Source: CBDCVN01 sp965223045 (GTDB lineage: Bacteria; Deinococcota; Deinococci; Deinococcales; Trueperaceae). Taken from it: a stretch of DNA of 64,000 nt. The notes beneath the pieces were generated by a model. That model was not told the DNA's origin, ran no database searches, and was given only the letters and a program-made list of their open reading frames with translations. Positions 32,922 to 41,564 of the stretch are shown here, piece after piece (position 1 is the first letter of the stretch; every line of letters begins with the position of its first letter). The position numbers were made by a program, and so were the translations under genes. Location: assembly GCA_965223045.1 (NCBI GenBank), contig CBDCVN010000013.1:3658001-3722000 (forward strand), in the 5' to 3' direction.

Positions 32922-34022
32922 CTAGAAAAACCCTATCACATCCAAACCAACACTAATTACTATTACCCTATTACTCAATTGGCTATTGAAACGCACAGTA
33001 GTACTTACATCATCTTTAGGGAAAACTAAATCGAAGCCTATTGAACCTACAACACCCTCCTCAAGAAACCCCAAGCGGCTTGTAACAGTAATAGCATCTA
33101 ACTCATCACCAAAGGGTACTTGGATTTGTCCTGCAAGTTGGGGGTGAGGTTCTATAGAAGCAATGCTGGGCATATAAGCACCCTCAACTGTCCAAAGGGC
33201 ATCACCCCAGTAGCTAGTTGCGCCCAGTGTTGCACGTACAGTAGTTTCGTCTTCAGCAGGATTGCTAGCTTTAGGTACATTTAGCAAGAGCCACGACTCA
33301 CCATAGACCACAATATCATCAATAAGCCCACTACCACTTAAACCAAAACTGAAGTTTTCGCTATAAACTCCATGTGCTTCAACCTCAAACTCATCAAAGT
33401 TTCTCCTAATACTTATCACCGAGTTTAAGCGTTCATTTTTATAGTAAAGAGCTGGGCGTATACGATAATCTCCTGGGTACCATGCAGCCCTTGCTCCCCA
33501 AATGCCTTTAAAAAATCCTTTAGGGTCATTTTGGGGATTTTGCTCTTCTTGGGTCGCAATGCTAAAAGGAACATTTAAGCGAGCTGTTTCTAGGGGCAAA
33601 CGTTCTAAGCCCGCAGTGATGTCTACTTCATCTAGACGGTACAATACATAGATTTCTGTAAGACCTTCTTCAAAAGTTAATTTATCAGTAATGCCATCAG
33701 TACTAACAGTAGGGTCAAGTACCAAGAAGGTGCTCAAATCATTATTAAACTCATATTCTGCCTCGAGATGCCCTCGTAAAGCTAGCTGAAATTGAGTGTT
33801 ATGGGTACGAGTTTTATTTCCATTCTCCTCAATTTCAATAAAGCTGTCAATAAAATTAGCGCTTACGCCAAATTCACCACGATAGGCGAACTCACCAGCA
33901 AAGGCTTTGGGAAAAGCAAGTAAAGCTACACAACATAGTAAGCCAAACTGTAGCTGCTTGTTATAATTTTTCAGAAAAGTTTTTCCCCTAGAGAGAAATC
34001 CCCCTTTTTGTAAGTATGTCAT
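32922..34022 (-). CDS. Probable outer-membrane β-barrel protein
   Basis: ATG 34022 is preferred: it gives a signal peptide ('FGLLCCVALLAFPKAFAGEF', cleavage near AFA-G) after a basic start. The frame up to 34220 contains translated repeat DNA. The mature ~330 residues show alternating hydrophobic/polar strands with many aromatic girdle residues ('FGLSGSGLIDDIVVYGESWL', 'RPALYYKNERLNSVISIRRN') and end with a terminal phenylalanine ('VISVGLDVIGFF'), the usual barrel signal. It lies 194 bp downstream of the ABC ATPase, in the same direction, and may be part of that transport operon. No named porin family was recognised. Confidence 0.65.
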   Translation of the reverse strand: MTYLQKGGFLSRGKTFLKNYNKQLQFGLLCCVALLAFPKAFAGEFAYRGEFGVSANFIDSFIEIEENGNKTRTHNTQFQLALRGHLEAEYEFNNDLSTFLVLDPTVSTDGITDKLTFEEGLTEIYVLYRLDEVDITAGLERLPLETARLNVPFSIATQEEQNPQNDPKGFFKGIWGARAAWYPGDYRIRPALYYKNERLNSVISIRRNFDEFEVEAHGVYSENFSFGLSGSGLIDDIVVYGESWLLLNVPKASNPAEDETTVRATLGATSYWGDALWTVEGAYMPSIASIEPHPQLAGQIQVPFGDELDAITVTSRLGFLEEGVVGSIGFDLVFPKDDVSTTVRFNSQLSNRVIVISVGLDVIGFF

Positions 34023-34143
34023 TCTAAGGAGAATAATGACGAAGAATCTTAAGCAACGTAACACCTTGAGATCCTTCGCGTAGCCTGTCCTAGCCTGTCC
34101 CAAAACGTGGCGAAGGAAGTACAACGAAGGGCACAGGATGACA
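34017..34143. repeat. Extragenic palindromic repeat
   Basis: The 127-bp unit begins TGTCATTCTAAGG and ends in the inverse of TGTCATCCTG. It has internal segments GAAGAATCTTAAG and CTTGAGATCCTTCGC, and a direct repeat TAGCCTGTCC twice. It resembles the widespread bacterial 'TGTCATTCTGAGCGAAG' type of dispersed repeat. Its left end supplies the ATG of the barrel protein gene. Confidence 0.6.
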
Positions 34144-34216
34144 TTTCCCACGTTGATAAAGCAAGAACACATCTGGACATCTATAACATTTTCCAATTTT
34201 AGACCGAGGTTTCTTA

Positions 34217-34915
34217 TCATGTTGCTTCTTCAACAGTTTTATCTTCAGCAACAGAGCCATCTTCTATATTAATAATCCTATTAACATAGTTTAGCAAACG
34301 AGGATCATGTGTACTAAACAGAAAAGTAACTCCATTTTCTTCATTGAGCTTTTTCATGTGTTCTATCAAAGAGATGCTAGTGTCTTTATCTAGATTAGCA
34401 GTAGGCTCGTCAGCAAGGATAATTTTAGGATTGGCAGCAAGGGCTCTTGCTACTGCTACTCTTTGTTGCTGACCGCCTGAAAGCTGATTGGGACGACGTC
34501 TAGCATATTCATCAATACCCAATATTTGTAAAGCATCCATGGCTTTTGCTTCACGCTTTTTCTTGCTTATGCCTTGAAGCTCGAGCACAAAAGCTGCATT
34601 TTCCAAAGCAGTCAATACAGGTATTAAATTATAAGCTTGAAAGACAAAGCCAAACTGCTTTAAGCGCAAGTTAGCTAGCTTAGCAAAACTTAAAGTATCT
34701 ATACGACTTCCATCTAACCAAACCTCACCACTAGTAGGCTTATCTAAACCAGCTAGCAGGTGTAGCATAGTGCTTTTGCCACTACCAGAAGGCCCTGCCA
34801 ATGCAGTAAACTCACCCTCATTGATTTGTAGACTAGCACCTCGTAAAGCATGGGTTTCTACTTCACCAGTCCTGTAAGTTTTTTCTAAATTTTTTGCTTC
34901 TAATAATGCAGCCAT
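34217..34915 (-). CDS. ABC transporter ATP-binding protein (LolD/MacB type)
   Basis: 232 residues with all ABC motifs: Walker A 'AGPSGSGKST', Q-loop 'FGFVFQAYNLIPVLTALEN', signature 'NQLSGGQQQRVAVARAL', Walker B 'KIILADEPT' and H-loop 'FLFSTHDPRLL'. The class is the one that partners FtsX-type permeases for lipoprotein or peptide extrusion. Its two permeases are upstream at 38299-40797 in the same direction; the IS481::IS630 composite now separates them by 2.8 kb. Expression may depend on readthrough or a promoter in the IS. Confidence 0.92.
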   Translation of the reverse strand: MAALLEAKNLEKTYRTGEVETHALRGASLQINEGEFTALAGPSGSGKSTMLHLLAGLDKPTSGEVWLDGSRIDTLSFAKLANLRLKQFGFVFQAYNLIPVLTALENAAFVLELQGISKKKREAKAMDALQILGIDEYARRRPNQLSGGQQQRVAVARALAANPKIILADEPTANLDKDTSISLIEHMKKLNEENGVTFLFSTHDPRLLNYVNRIINIEDGSVAEDKTVEEAT

Positions 34916-35575
34916 TGTGTTTTGTCCTTTCAGGTAAAGTAAGAGATATGATTTAGTTTCTTATATACATTAAATTAGGTAGTGTTAAAGCTCACTAAGT
35001 CGTGACCCCCTAAAGTCTCATAAAGTCGTGACTATTTTTAGACTCCAAGTAGGTAAAAAAGCTGCATGATATGGATTATGTCAGATTACACCTCCTTAGA
35101 AGAAAGAGTAGAAATGCTACAACGAGCTGACAATGGAGAACCAATAAGCAAAATTGCTCTTGAATTAGGGTGGCATCCATCTACAGTCAAAAAATGGGTA
35201 AGAAGAGGTCGTGAACAAGGTCGTCAAGGTTTGGAAAGGAAGATGGGACGTCCTCAAAAAGGAGCTCTAAGCAGTTATCCTGCACGTATGGTAGGAGAAT
35301 TACGTCAAATACGATTACAACATCCTCGTTGGGGTGCTGATACGTTGCGTATAGAGCTAGGTCGTATGCCCCAGTGGGCAGGTAAATTGTTGCCTAGTCG
35401 GTCAAGTATTAATCGCTTCTTACAAGAAGAGCAATTGGTCCAAAACTATGAACGTCATGTAGCATTACCATCCACTAAGCACACACGCTTAACCCATGCC
35501 CATGAATGTTGGCAAGTAGATGCAATGGGACATGAGCTTGTTCCAAGTGTAGGAGTAGTTAGCCTAGTTGATGTA

Positions 35576-36919
35576 TAGTTACCCAGAAAAATCTTTTCCT
35601 TTTATCCATAGAGTGAAATAAGGTAGGAAAAATCACTAAGAATAATTGCTTCTTAGGCAATAGAACACCTACTACCCAGTGTAATCTTCTTTTGTAAACC
35701 AACTAAAACTTATACAAAACTTGCTTATTTTCCCCGCTTAACACTATCTCAAATCATTAATTCCTTTGGTACTGGTGTTTTATAAAACTCAAATGCCTCC
35801 CTCAATCTTTTTATCTCTTTTTTCATTACTCCCTTTATTTCCTCTACCCTCATTGGTATTCCCTCCATCATTACCTCCAAATGCTTCCTTAAATCTGCTT
35901 GTGTTTCCCAGCATTTATTATGTATGTACTCCTTCTTTAAATACTTCCATAGCCTTTCTATTGGGTTGAAATCTGGTGAGTATCCCGGTAGAAATTCTAA
36001 CCTCAACCATTTTGAATTCTCTTTTACCCACTCTTGCAACCACTTCGCCCTGTGAAATGGTGCATTGTCACATATAAGCATTATCTTTGCTTCCCTCATC
36101 TCCCTTTTCATGTGGCAGATAAACCTTCTAAACCTCTGAGCATTTACCTTGAACTTTGTTAGCACTCCATGGAATTCTCCTGTCCCTAACTCTAATGCCC
36201 CTATCAAATTTACTCTCCCATGTCTTCCATAGTTCTTGATCTCTACTTTTTCTCCTCTTAGCCCCCATGTGCTCGCTAGTGTTCCCTGCGTTTGGAACCC
36301 TACTTCATCTTGATAAAATATCCTCCATCCTGCCTTTATCTTCTCCTCGTACAGCTTTGGTAGTGTTTCTTGTATCCACTTTCGCCTCTTCTCTTCATTC
36401 TTCCTATACAGCAAATGTATTGCTTTATGGAAACTTAATCCCAGTTTCCTTAAAAGCTCTGGTAAATACTTTACTGACAAACATACCCCAAAAAGGCTTT
36501 CTATGAGAGTAAAGACCCTTCTGGCAACCCAAACTTGCTGGTTAAACTCTGTAATGATTTTCTTGATTAGCTCTAGTTGCTCTTTAGAAAGTTTAGGCGG
36601 CCTACCAGTTCTTTGTTCATCTTCTAAGTTAAGCGATTTTTCAAACTTCTTTCGCCAGTTTTTTACTGTTTTTACTGAGACACCGAACATTTCTGCTACA
36701 AGCTTAATATCTTTGCCGGAATACAGAGCTATAAGGGCTTGAGTCCGTAGTAAAGCGTTTGCATCATTTCCCTTTTTATAGCGACGGCGTAGTCTTTGTA
36801 GTTCTTCTAGTTTTTGTTTGCTATCATTATTTGCCATGATTAGTCTCCTTTGGGTTATTATTGGAATTATCATGGCATTATTTTTCCTGTTTTAGGGAAA
36901 GAATTTATCTGGACATCTA
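35576..36919 (-). mobile_element. IS630-family element inside IS481, copy B
   Basis: A 1344-bp element with TA at 35574-35575 and 36920-36921, the same position in the IS481 as in copy A. It carries an intact transposase. Confidence 0.9.
35749..36837 (-). CDS. IS630-family transposase (copy B)
   Basis: Protein identical to that of 6521-7609: 362 residues from the ATG preceded by AAAGGAG, with winged HTH and complete DDE triad ('YQDEVGFQ', 'LICDNAPFH', 'SPDFNPIERLW'). Because both copies are intact, this IS630 could still move. Confidence 0.9.
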   Translation of the reverse strand: MANNDSKQKLEELQRLRRRYKKGNDANALLRTQALIALYSGKDIKLVAEMFGVSVKTVKNWRKKFEKSLNLEDEQRTGRPPKLSKEQLELIKKIITEFNQQVWVARRVFTLIESLFGVCLSVKYLPELLRKLGLSFHKAIHLLYRKNEEKRRKWIQETLPKLYEEKIKAGWRIFYQDEVGFQTQGTLASTWGLRGEKVEIKNYGRHGRVNLIGALELGTGEFHGVLTKFKVNAQRFRRFICHMKREMREAKIMLICDNAPFHRAKWLQEWVKENSKWLRLEFLPGYSPDFNPIERLWKYLKKEYIHNKCWETQADLRKHLEVMMEGIPMRVEEIKGVMKKEIKRLREAFEFYKTPVPKELMI

Positions 36920-37759
36920 TAAGTGATGTTGTTTCCCGTACACGCCTGCTAAGTTATCCTTGCTTTCTAGGTAAGGAGAAAGCAATTCGCCACACCAATA
37001 CTGAGGACTATCAAATCACTTTGAGGTTAGCATTTTTAGACTGGGGGTTACCTGAAAGTATTCAAGTTGATCATGACAGTGTTTTCTTTGATGTTAGGAG
37101 TAAATCACCCTTTCCTACAAGATTACATCTGTGGTTGTTAGCAATGGGTATCGAACTTCAATTTAGTCGTATTCGTCGCCCTACAGATCAAGCAATTGTA
37201 GAGAGATCGCATCAATTGTGGGCTGATCAGGTTCTTGATCGACACTATCCATCTTGGAACGCTTTATATCAAGCTTTACGAGATAGACGCAACATACTTA
37301 ATGAAGAGCTTCCTTGTCACTCTTTGGGAGGGCAAGCACCGCTACAAGCTTTTCCAGAGGCAGCTCACTCAGGGCGCTGGTATAGACCTGAGTGGGAAGA
37401 TGAAATGTTTGACCTAAGCGAAGTTGATGCTTATCTAGCAAAGGGAAAATGGTTTAGGCGAATAGGTCAAAACGGCACAATTTCCTTAGGAGGACAGATT
37501 TATTACCTAGGGAACAATCATTTACGTGAGCAGTGCGAAATAAATTTCAAGTTACCAGAAAGAGTTTTGTCATTTCTCAATCAGAGAGGTGAGTTGATTA
37601 AACAGTTACCCATCCAAGGTATTGATCCACCCACACTCATTGGAAACATTTTTGCTTTTACTCAATCTATCCCTTTTCAGCCTTCTCTTCCTTTTACTTG
37701 GCAAGAACAGCAAAGGTTACGACTTTTTGAGACTTAATATGGTCATGACTTAGTGAGAC

Positions 37760-38125
37760 TTAACAGTAGTTAGAATTTAGTAGGGATTCAGTGTATTTGT
37801 TAAGTAAACGGGCAACCTCCATAAGTTTTTCAAGTAGGGTTTTGTTTTGGCCAAAACCTAAATCATTGGCAAGAATAAGATAGTAGTGGCACTCTTTTAT
37901 GGAACCTTGAGCAATGTTATAAAAGCGTGCTTTGTCCGCTTTACCCCTTTTAGCAAAGCCCTCAGCGATATTAGCAGGTACAGATATTGCTGCCTTACGT
38001 AATTGTGAGGTAAGACCATAAGTTTCAGTTTTTGGAAAACCATTACTATATTTATAGGTTAGTAAAACAAACTCATGTGCCTTTTGCCATACAGGCAAAT
38101 CAGTGAAATCTTTAGAAGCAACCAT
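37760..38125 (-). CDS. Four-helix-bundle protein (S23/IVP type)
   Basis: 121 residues matching the four-helix-bundle family first seen in 23S rRNA intervening sequences: 'FTDLPVWQKAHEFVLLTYKY', 'FPKTETYGLTSQLRKAAISV', 'PANIAEGFAKRGKADKARFY', 'AQGSIKECHYYLILANDLGF'. Function is unknown; such proteins form pentameric helical rings. The last codon and stop (Cys-TAA) are supplied by the IS481 end TGTTAA. Without the insertion the frame would read two further codons (Leu-Ile) and stop, so the protein is barely altered. It lies between the ABC permeases and the ATPase but is probably an independent insertion into that cluster. Confidence 0.88.
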   Translation of the reverse strand: MVASKDFTDLPVWQKAHEFVLLTYKYSNGFPKTETYGLTSQLRKAAISVPANIAEGFAKRGKADKARFYNIAQGSIKECHYYLILANDLGFGQNKTLLEKLMEVARLLNKYTESLLNSNYC

Positions 38126-38298
38126 TTCTGATCTTAATCAAGATACTACTAACTAAACACTTGTGCAAAAGAACAATGTAAAGGAATTTAAAAATATTCC
38201 CCAGATTTTTAATCAACACTAGAATAATTCGTCCATAATATCAACACTTTATGGCCTTTCAAAAAACTTCAACCCAACTACTAACTACTAATTTAATC

Positions 38299-39531
38299 TT
38301 ACGCCGAAAAGCGCATAGCCTCCACTGGCTCTAATTTCCCAGCACTAAAAGCTGGCAGTAAAGCTGATATAGTTGCTGTTAGTAGGGTAAATCCGACAGT
38401 TAAAACTACTTGCTTTAAACCCACACTGCCATAAAACACCTCAGGTAAACCTTGTTCAACCAAAAACTGCGCAACTTCTGGAGGAAAGCGCATACCTTGA
38501 CCCATTTTCATAACTATTAATGAGCCTATAATAAGTCCTATAACTGCACCGCTAACACAGAGTAGTACACTTTCTGCTAGCACCATATTCATAACTCTAT
38601 ATTGCCTTAAACCCAATGCTCTTAGAACTCCAAACTCACGAACACGTTCCATAACGCTTAGATATATAGTGTTAGCTACTAGAAGTCCAGTAAGAATAAA
38701 AAAGATAAAGGCAATGAAAAGTGAAACTCTATTAAAGTAACCTATAAAACCTGCTAATTCTGGAATGATCTCTGACCAAGTTTCAACTATATAAGCTTCA
38801 CCCAAAGCACTCTGGGCTTGCATTTTTAAATCTGTTAGAGCAGCGTCATCTGTTCCACGGTTAAAATCAGGGAAAGTTATTTCTACTCGATTTATTGATT
38901 CAGGAGCAGCTAATTCTTGGGCAGCTAATAGTGAGCTAAAGGCAAAATTTTCAGAGTTTGGAATGGTTACTATGCCTGTAACAGTATATGCTGCTGCTCC
39001 ATAGCCATCAGTGCCGGGAGCGTACATATAAACAGTGTCATCAATATCTACTTTCAAGTTAAGGGCTAATTTTTCGCCAAGGGCAATTCCTTCTACATCT
39101 ATAATTTCTGGTAATGAGCCTTTTTGAATATATTCAGTGTGAAAGCGCTCACGAACATTTTCAGGTTGCTCTAAACCTTGCATCATAATGCCAAAAGACC
39201 TTCCATCACTCTCTATTAATCCTGGTACTGCTAAAGCAGAAACTATATCAGCTTTTACATTTGCCTTAATAAAGACTTCTTCTAAGGTTGAAGTTAGATT
39301 TGAAACATCTTCTATTAACAAATCCTGCATATTGCGAGTTTTAAGATAGTCTTTTACATGAACTTGTAAATGGCCTGCGACTCGAGTAGCGTTATAGTAA
39401 ATACCATTTTGGGCAGCACCAGTAAACCCAAAGAAAGATAAGGTAATAATCACGACAACTGCTACAGCTCCTGCTGTCATTAGACTACGGCCTTTCTTGC
39501 GCCAGATGTTGCGCCAAGCTAAATTAATCAT
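38299..39531 (-). CDS. FtsX/MacB-type ABC permease
   Basis: 410 residues. N-terminal 'INLAWRNIWRKKGRSLMTAG' leads into TM1 ('AVAVVVIITLSFFGFTGAAQ'). A ~220-residue extracytoplasmic MacB-like domain follows, then three C-terminal TM segments ('LFIAFIFFILTGLLVANTIY', 'LLCVSGAVIGLIIGSLIVMK', 'VVLTVGFTLLTATISALLPA') and the ending 'FSAGKLEPVEAMRF'. The coupling helix 'VMERVREFGVLRALGLRQYR' is typical. It pairs with the next permease (16 bp apart) and the ATPase at 34217, as in LolCDE-like exporters that use mechanical energy to move lipoproteins or peptides. Confidence 0.9.
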   Translation of the reverse strand: MINLAWRNIWRKKGRSLMTAGAVAVVVIITLSFFGFTGAAQNGIYYNATRVAGHLQVHVKDYLKTRNMQDLLIEDVSNLTSTLEEVFIKANVKADIVSALAVPGLIESDGRSFGIMMQGLEQPENVRERFHTEYIQKGSLPEIIDVEGIALGEKLALNLKVDIDDTVYMYAPGTDGYGAAAYTVTGIVTIPNSENFAFSSLLAAQELAAPESINRVEITFPDFNRGTDDAALTDLKMQAQSALGEAYIVETWSEIIPELAGFIGYFNRVSLFIAFIFFILTGLLVANTIYLSVMERVREFGVLRALGLRQYRVMNMVLAESVLLCVSGAVIGLIIGSLIVMKMGQGMRFPPEVAQFLVEQGLPEVFYGSVGLKQVVLTVGFTLLTATISALLPAFSAGKLEPVEAMRFSA

Positions 39532-39546
39532 TGCTAGACCTCACTC

Positions 39547-40797
39547 TCAGTTTTCTCGCATAGCGTCAACCGGGTTAAGGCGACTTACACGACGAGCAGG
39601 AAATAATATTGCAAATATTGCGGCTAATAGTACCGTCACAGTAGCATATAGGGCATAATTTATTGATACATTGGTGTAGATTTCTTCACCTATACCAAAA
39701 TCACCTAAGCTTTTTGCAGCTGAAGCAAACACAGGGCCAAGAACGTTTTGTATGCTTAAGAAAAATACTACACCATAGCCAACCAGCAAACCTAAAAGCC
39801 AGCCAAAGAACGTTGTTAACATAGTCTCGAGCACTACCATAACAGCTAATTTAGGGGGCGCTAGCCCAATTGCTGCTACCATTCCAAACTCCTTACCACG
39901 TTCCATAACACTAACCAGAAGTGTGCTGGTTACTGCCAATGCTGCAAAAATAGCGAACAGTAAACCTATTGGTAACATCATAAGGCGGCTTACCTTTACA
40001 CGCATTGCAACAGCACCCAATAGTGAAAGCAAATCATAAGCCTTAATTTTTTCAGGTAATACAGCTTGGACATTAGTCTGTATTGTTGCTTCTTGACTCT
40101 TATCAATATCTAAAGCCAGACCAGTAGCAGTACTTACCCCGGTAAGAAACCGTGCATCATCTATGTGAATAAACACCATATTGTTATCTACTGCTGCTAA
40201 ACCAGTTTCGATAAATCCTACTACATTTAGGCCCAAACCTTGAGTACCTGCTAATGCAGAGGCGTCTATGGCAAGGCGCTCGTCAAGGCGTACATCTAGG
40301 CGCTCGGCAACATTAATTCCCAAAACTACTTCGCCTGTCTGAGTTAACATTCTGCCCTTAGCAATGTTTTCTGGGATGGCGCTTACTTTGGACTCGAGCG
40401 CAGGATCAATTCCTCGTAACCTAGCTCCCTCGGAAGTATAAGGGGAACGTAACAACCCAGGAAATTCTAAGCGAGGTGCTACAGCACTCACACCTGAAAC
40501 TTTAGCAATATCGCTAATAATATCTAAGGTGGGCAAAGCATTCTCAGCGCTAGGATCACGGTTATAATCTTCACTCATCACCATCATTGGAGCCACTAGA
40601 TAACGGGCTTGCCCAGTTAGGATAGAGCTGTTAAAACCATCATTAAAGCCCCAAAAGAAAATAGTTGCTAGTACAGCATAAGCTACTACTACTATAAGCA
40701 AAGTAGTACGTCTCTTTTGCCGCCAGATATTACGCCATGCCAATTTAAACAAACTAGCTAAATGGCTTTTTGGTTTTGCGGTAAGTGGTTCTTTCAT
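39547..40797 (-). CDS. FtsX/MacB-type ABC permease (first gene of the cluster)
   Basis: 416 residues with the same layout as its neighbour: cytoplasmic start 'LFKLAWRNIWRQKRRTTLL', TM1, large periplasmic domain ('ATGLALDIDKSQEATI…'), the coupling segment 'VMERGKEFGMVAAIGLAPPK', three TMs and the end 'LFPARRVSRLNPVDAMREN'. Having two different permeases suggests a heterodimer, like LolC/LolE. The promoter should lie in 40798-40940, shared with the divergent hicAB. Confidence 0.9.
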   Translation of the reverse strand: MKEPLTAKPKSHLASLFKLAWRNIWRQKRRTTLLIVVVAYAVLATIFFWGFNDGFNSSILTGQARYLVAPMMVMSEDYNRDPSAENALPTLDIISDIAKVSGVSAVAPRLEFPGLLRSPYTSEGARLRGIDPALESKVSAIPENIAKGRMLTQTGEVVLGINVAERLDVRLDERLAIDASALAGTQGLGLNVVGFIETGLAAVDNNMVFIHIDDARFLTGVSTATGLALDIDKSQEATIQTNVQAVLPEKIKAYDLLSLLGAVAMRVKVSRLMMLPIGLLFAIFAALAVTSTLLVSVMERGKEFGMVAAIGLAPPKLAVMVVLETMLTTFFGWLLGLLVGYGVVFFLSIQNVLGPVFASAAKSLGDFGIGEEIYTNVSINYALYATVTVLLAAIFAILFPARRVSRLNPVDAMREN

Positions 40798-40919
40798 CAG
40801 AAACTAAATACCTCCTTGATAGGTATTACAACAAAAAGTGTTTTAATTATGTATTCCAAGGCAAAGATTTGGAACGAGAGTGAACTAATTGGTTGCAAAA
40901 AAGTTATTGCGATTTTCTT

Positions 40920-40937
40920 GTAACTGTATATAGTTAC
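40920..40937. promoter_or_regulatory. Palindrome in front of hicA (candidate HicB operator)
   Basis: GTAACT-GTATAT-AGTTAC is an 18-bp inverted repeat ending three bases before the GTG start of hicA. HicB antitoxins with a ribbon-helix-helix autoregulate by binding such sites. The assignment is inference. Confidence 0.45.
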
Positions 40938-40940
40938 TAT

Positions 40941-41180
40941 GTGAGTAAACGTGATAAATTGTTGGAGAAAGCGAAGGCTAACCCAAAAGGATTGCGTCTT
41001 GCAGAGTTTGAAACGCTTATGAATCAACGAGGTTGGATGTTTGATCACCAAACAGGGAGTCATCGCATATGGTACTCCCCTGAAGGGAAAAGATTGCCCG
41101 TACAGGAAGCTAAGAGTGGGAAAGCAAAAGGCTATCAAGTAAAGCAGTTCCTAGTTATTTACGAGGAGGAAAACGAATGA
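40941..41180 (+). CDS. hicA: HicA-type mRNA interferase toxin
   Basis: Start at GTG 40941 (SKRDKLLEKAKANPKG); a frame 16 codons longer from 40893 runs through the palindrome and is unlikely. The 79 residues have the HicA double-stranded-RNA-binding-like pattern: 'LRLAEFETLMNQRGWMFDHQ', the catalytic His in 'TGSHRIWYSPEGKRLPVQ' and 'GYQVKQFLVIYEEENE'. HicA cuts mRNA when not held by HicB. The stop overlaps hicB by 4 bp (ATGA), the usual toxin-first layout. It sits divergently beside the ABC permease operon. Confidence 0.85.
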   Translation: MSKRDKLLEKAKANPKGLRLAEFETLMNQRGWMFDHQTGSHRIWYSPEGKRLPVQEAKSGKAKGYQVKQFLVIYEEENE

Positions 41181-41524
41181 AACAACAAGACTTTGATGGA
41201 TTTACCGTAAATGTATTCCTTGATGATGAAGGAGAATGGGTAGCGCATTTCGTTGAGATGCCGAATATTTCTGCCTTTGCAAGTACGCCAGATGAGGCAG
41301 TAAAGGAACTTAGGATTTCATGGAAAGGGGTTAAGGAAAGCTATCGCAAGCATGATGAGAAAATTCCTGTTGCTCCTGCTAACAAAAACTATAGTGGGCA
41401 GTTTAATGTAAGGCTTGATAAACGAATACATAGAGCATTGGTTATGGAAGCTACACAAGCAGGTATTAGCTTGAATGCTTTGGTTGCACAGAAACTTACT
41501 AAGGGTATTCATTTTGACGATTAG
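41177..41524 (+). CDS. hicB: HicB-type antitoxin
   Basis: 115 residues: a partially degraded RNase-H-like HicB fold ('FTVNVFLDDEGEWVAHFVEM', 'ISAFASTPDEAVKELRISWK') and a C-terminal ribbon-helix-helix ('QFNVRLDKRIHRALVMEATQ', 'GISLNALVAQKL') that should bind the upstream palindrome. An ATGA overlap with hicA gives translational coupling. The complete pair suggests a functional module. Confidence 0.88.
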   Translation: MKQQDFDGFTVNVFLDDEGEWVAHFVEMPNISAFASTPDEAVKELRISWKGVKESYRKHDEKIPVAPANKNYSGQFNVRLDKRIHRALVMEATQAGISLNALVAQKLTKGIHFDD

Positions 41525-41564
41525 GGGAATGTTTGCTTGTTTCTAAATTATATATTCTTAATTA

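Larger units (their letters stand above)
35066..37737 (+). pseudogene. IS481-family transposase interrupted by IS630 (copy B)
   Basis: Identical in translation to the copy at 5838-8509. The N-terminal part with HTH and first catalytic Asp is at 35066-35575, the C-terminal part at 36922-37737. It is inactive as it stands, so movement of this element needed an intact IS481 transposase from elsewhere. Confidence 0.9.
34983..37765 (+). mobile_element. IS481-family element carrying an IS630 (2783-bp composite, copy B)
   Basis: Same ends, same length and same internal IS630 position as copy A at 5755-8537. Encoded proteins are identical in all three parts. The target duplication is GTAG (34979-34982, 37766-37769), different from copy A (TGAA), so this is an independent transposition of the already-nested element. 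It separates the ABC ATPase gene from a four-helix-bundle gene and the two permeases. Confidence 0.92.

Noticed and set aside
32922..34220. 432-residue version of the barrel protein starting at 34220
   Set aside because: The extra N-terminus is a translated dispersed repeat; the signal peptide begins after ATG 34022.
40797..41138. 113-codon reverse frame across the hicA region
   Set aside because: It is antisense to hicA and its promoter; the hicA reading has strong family motifs.
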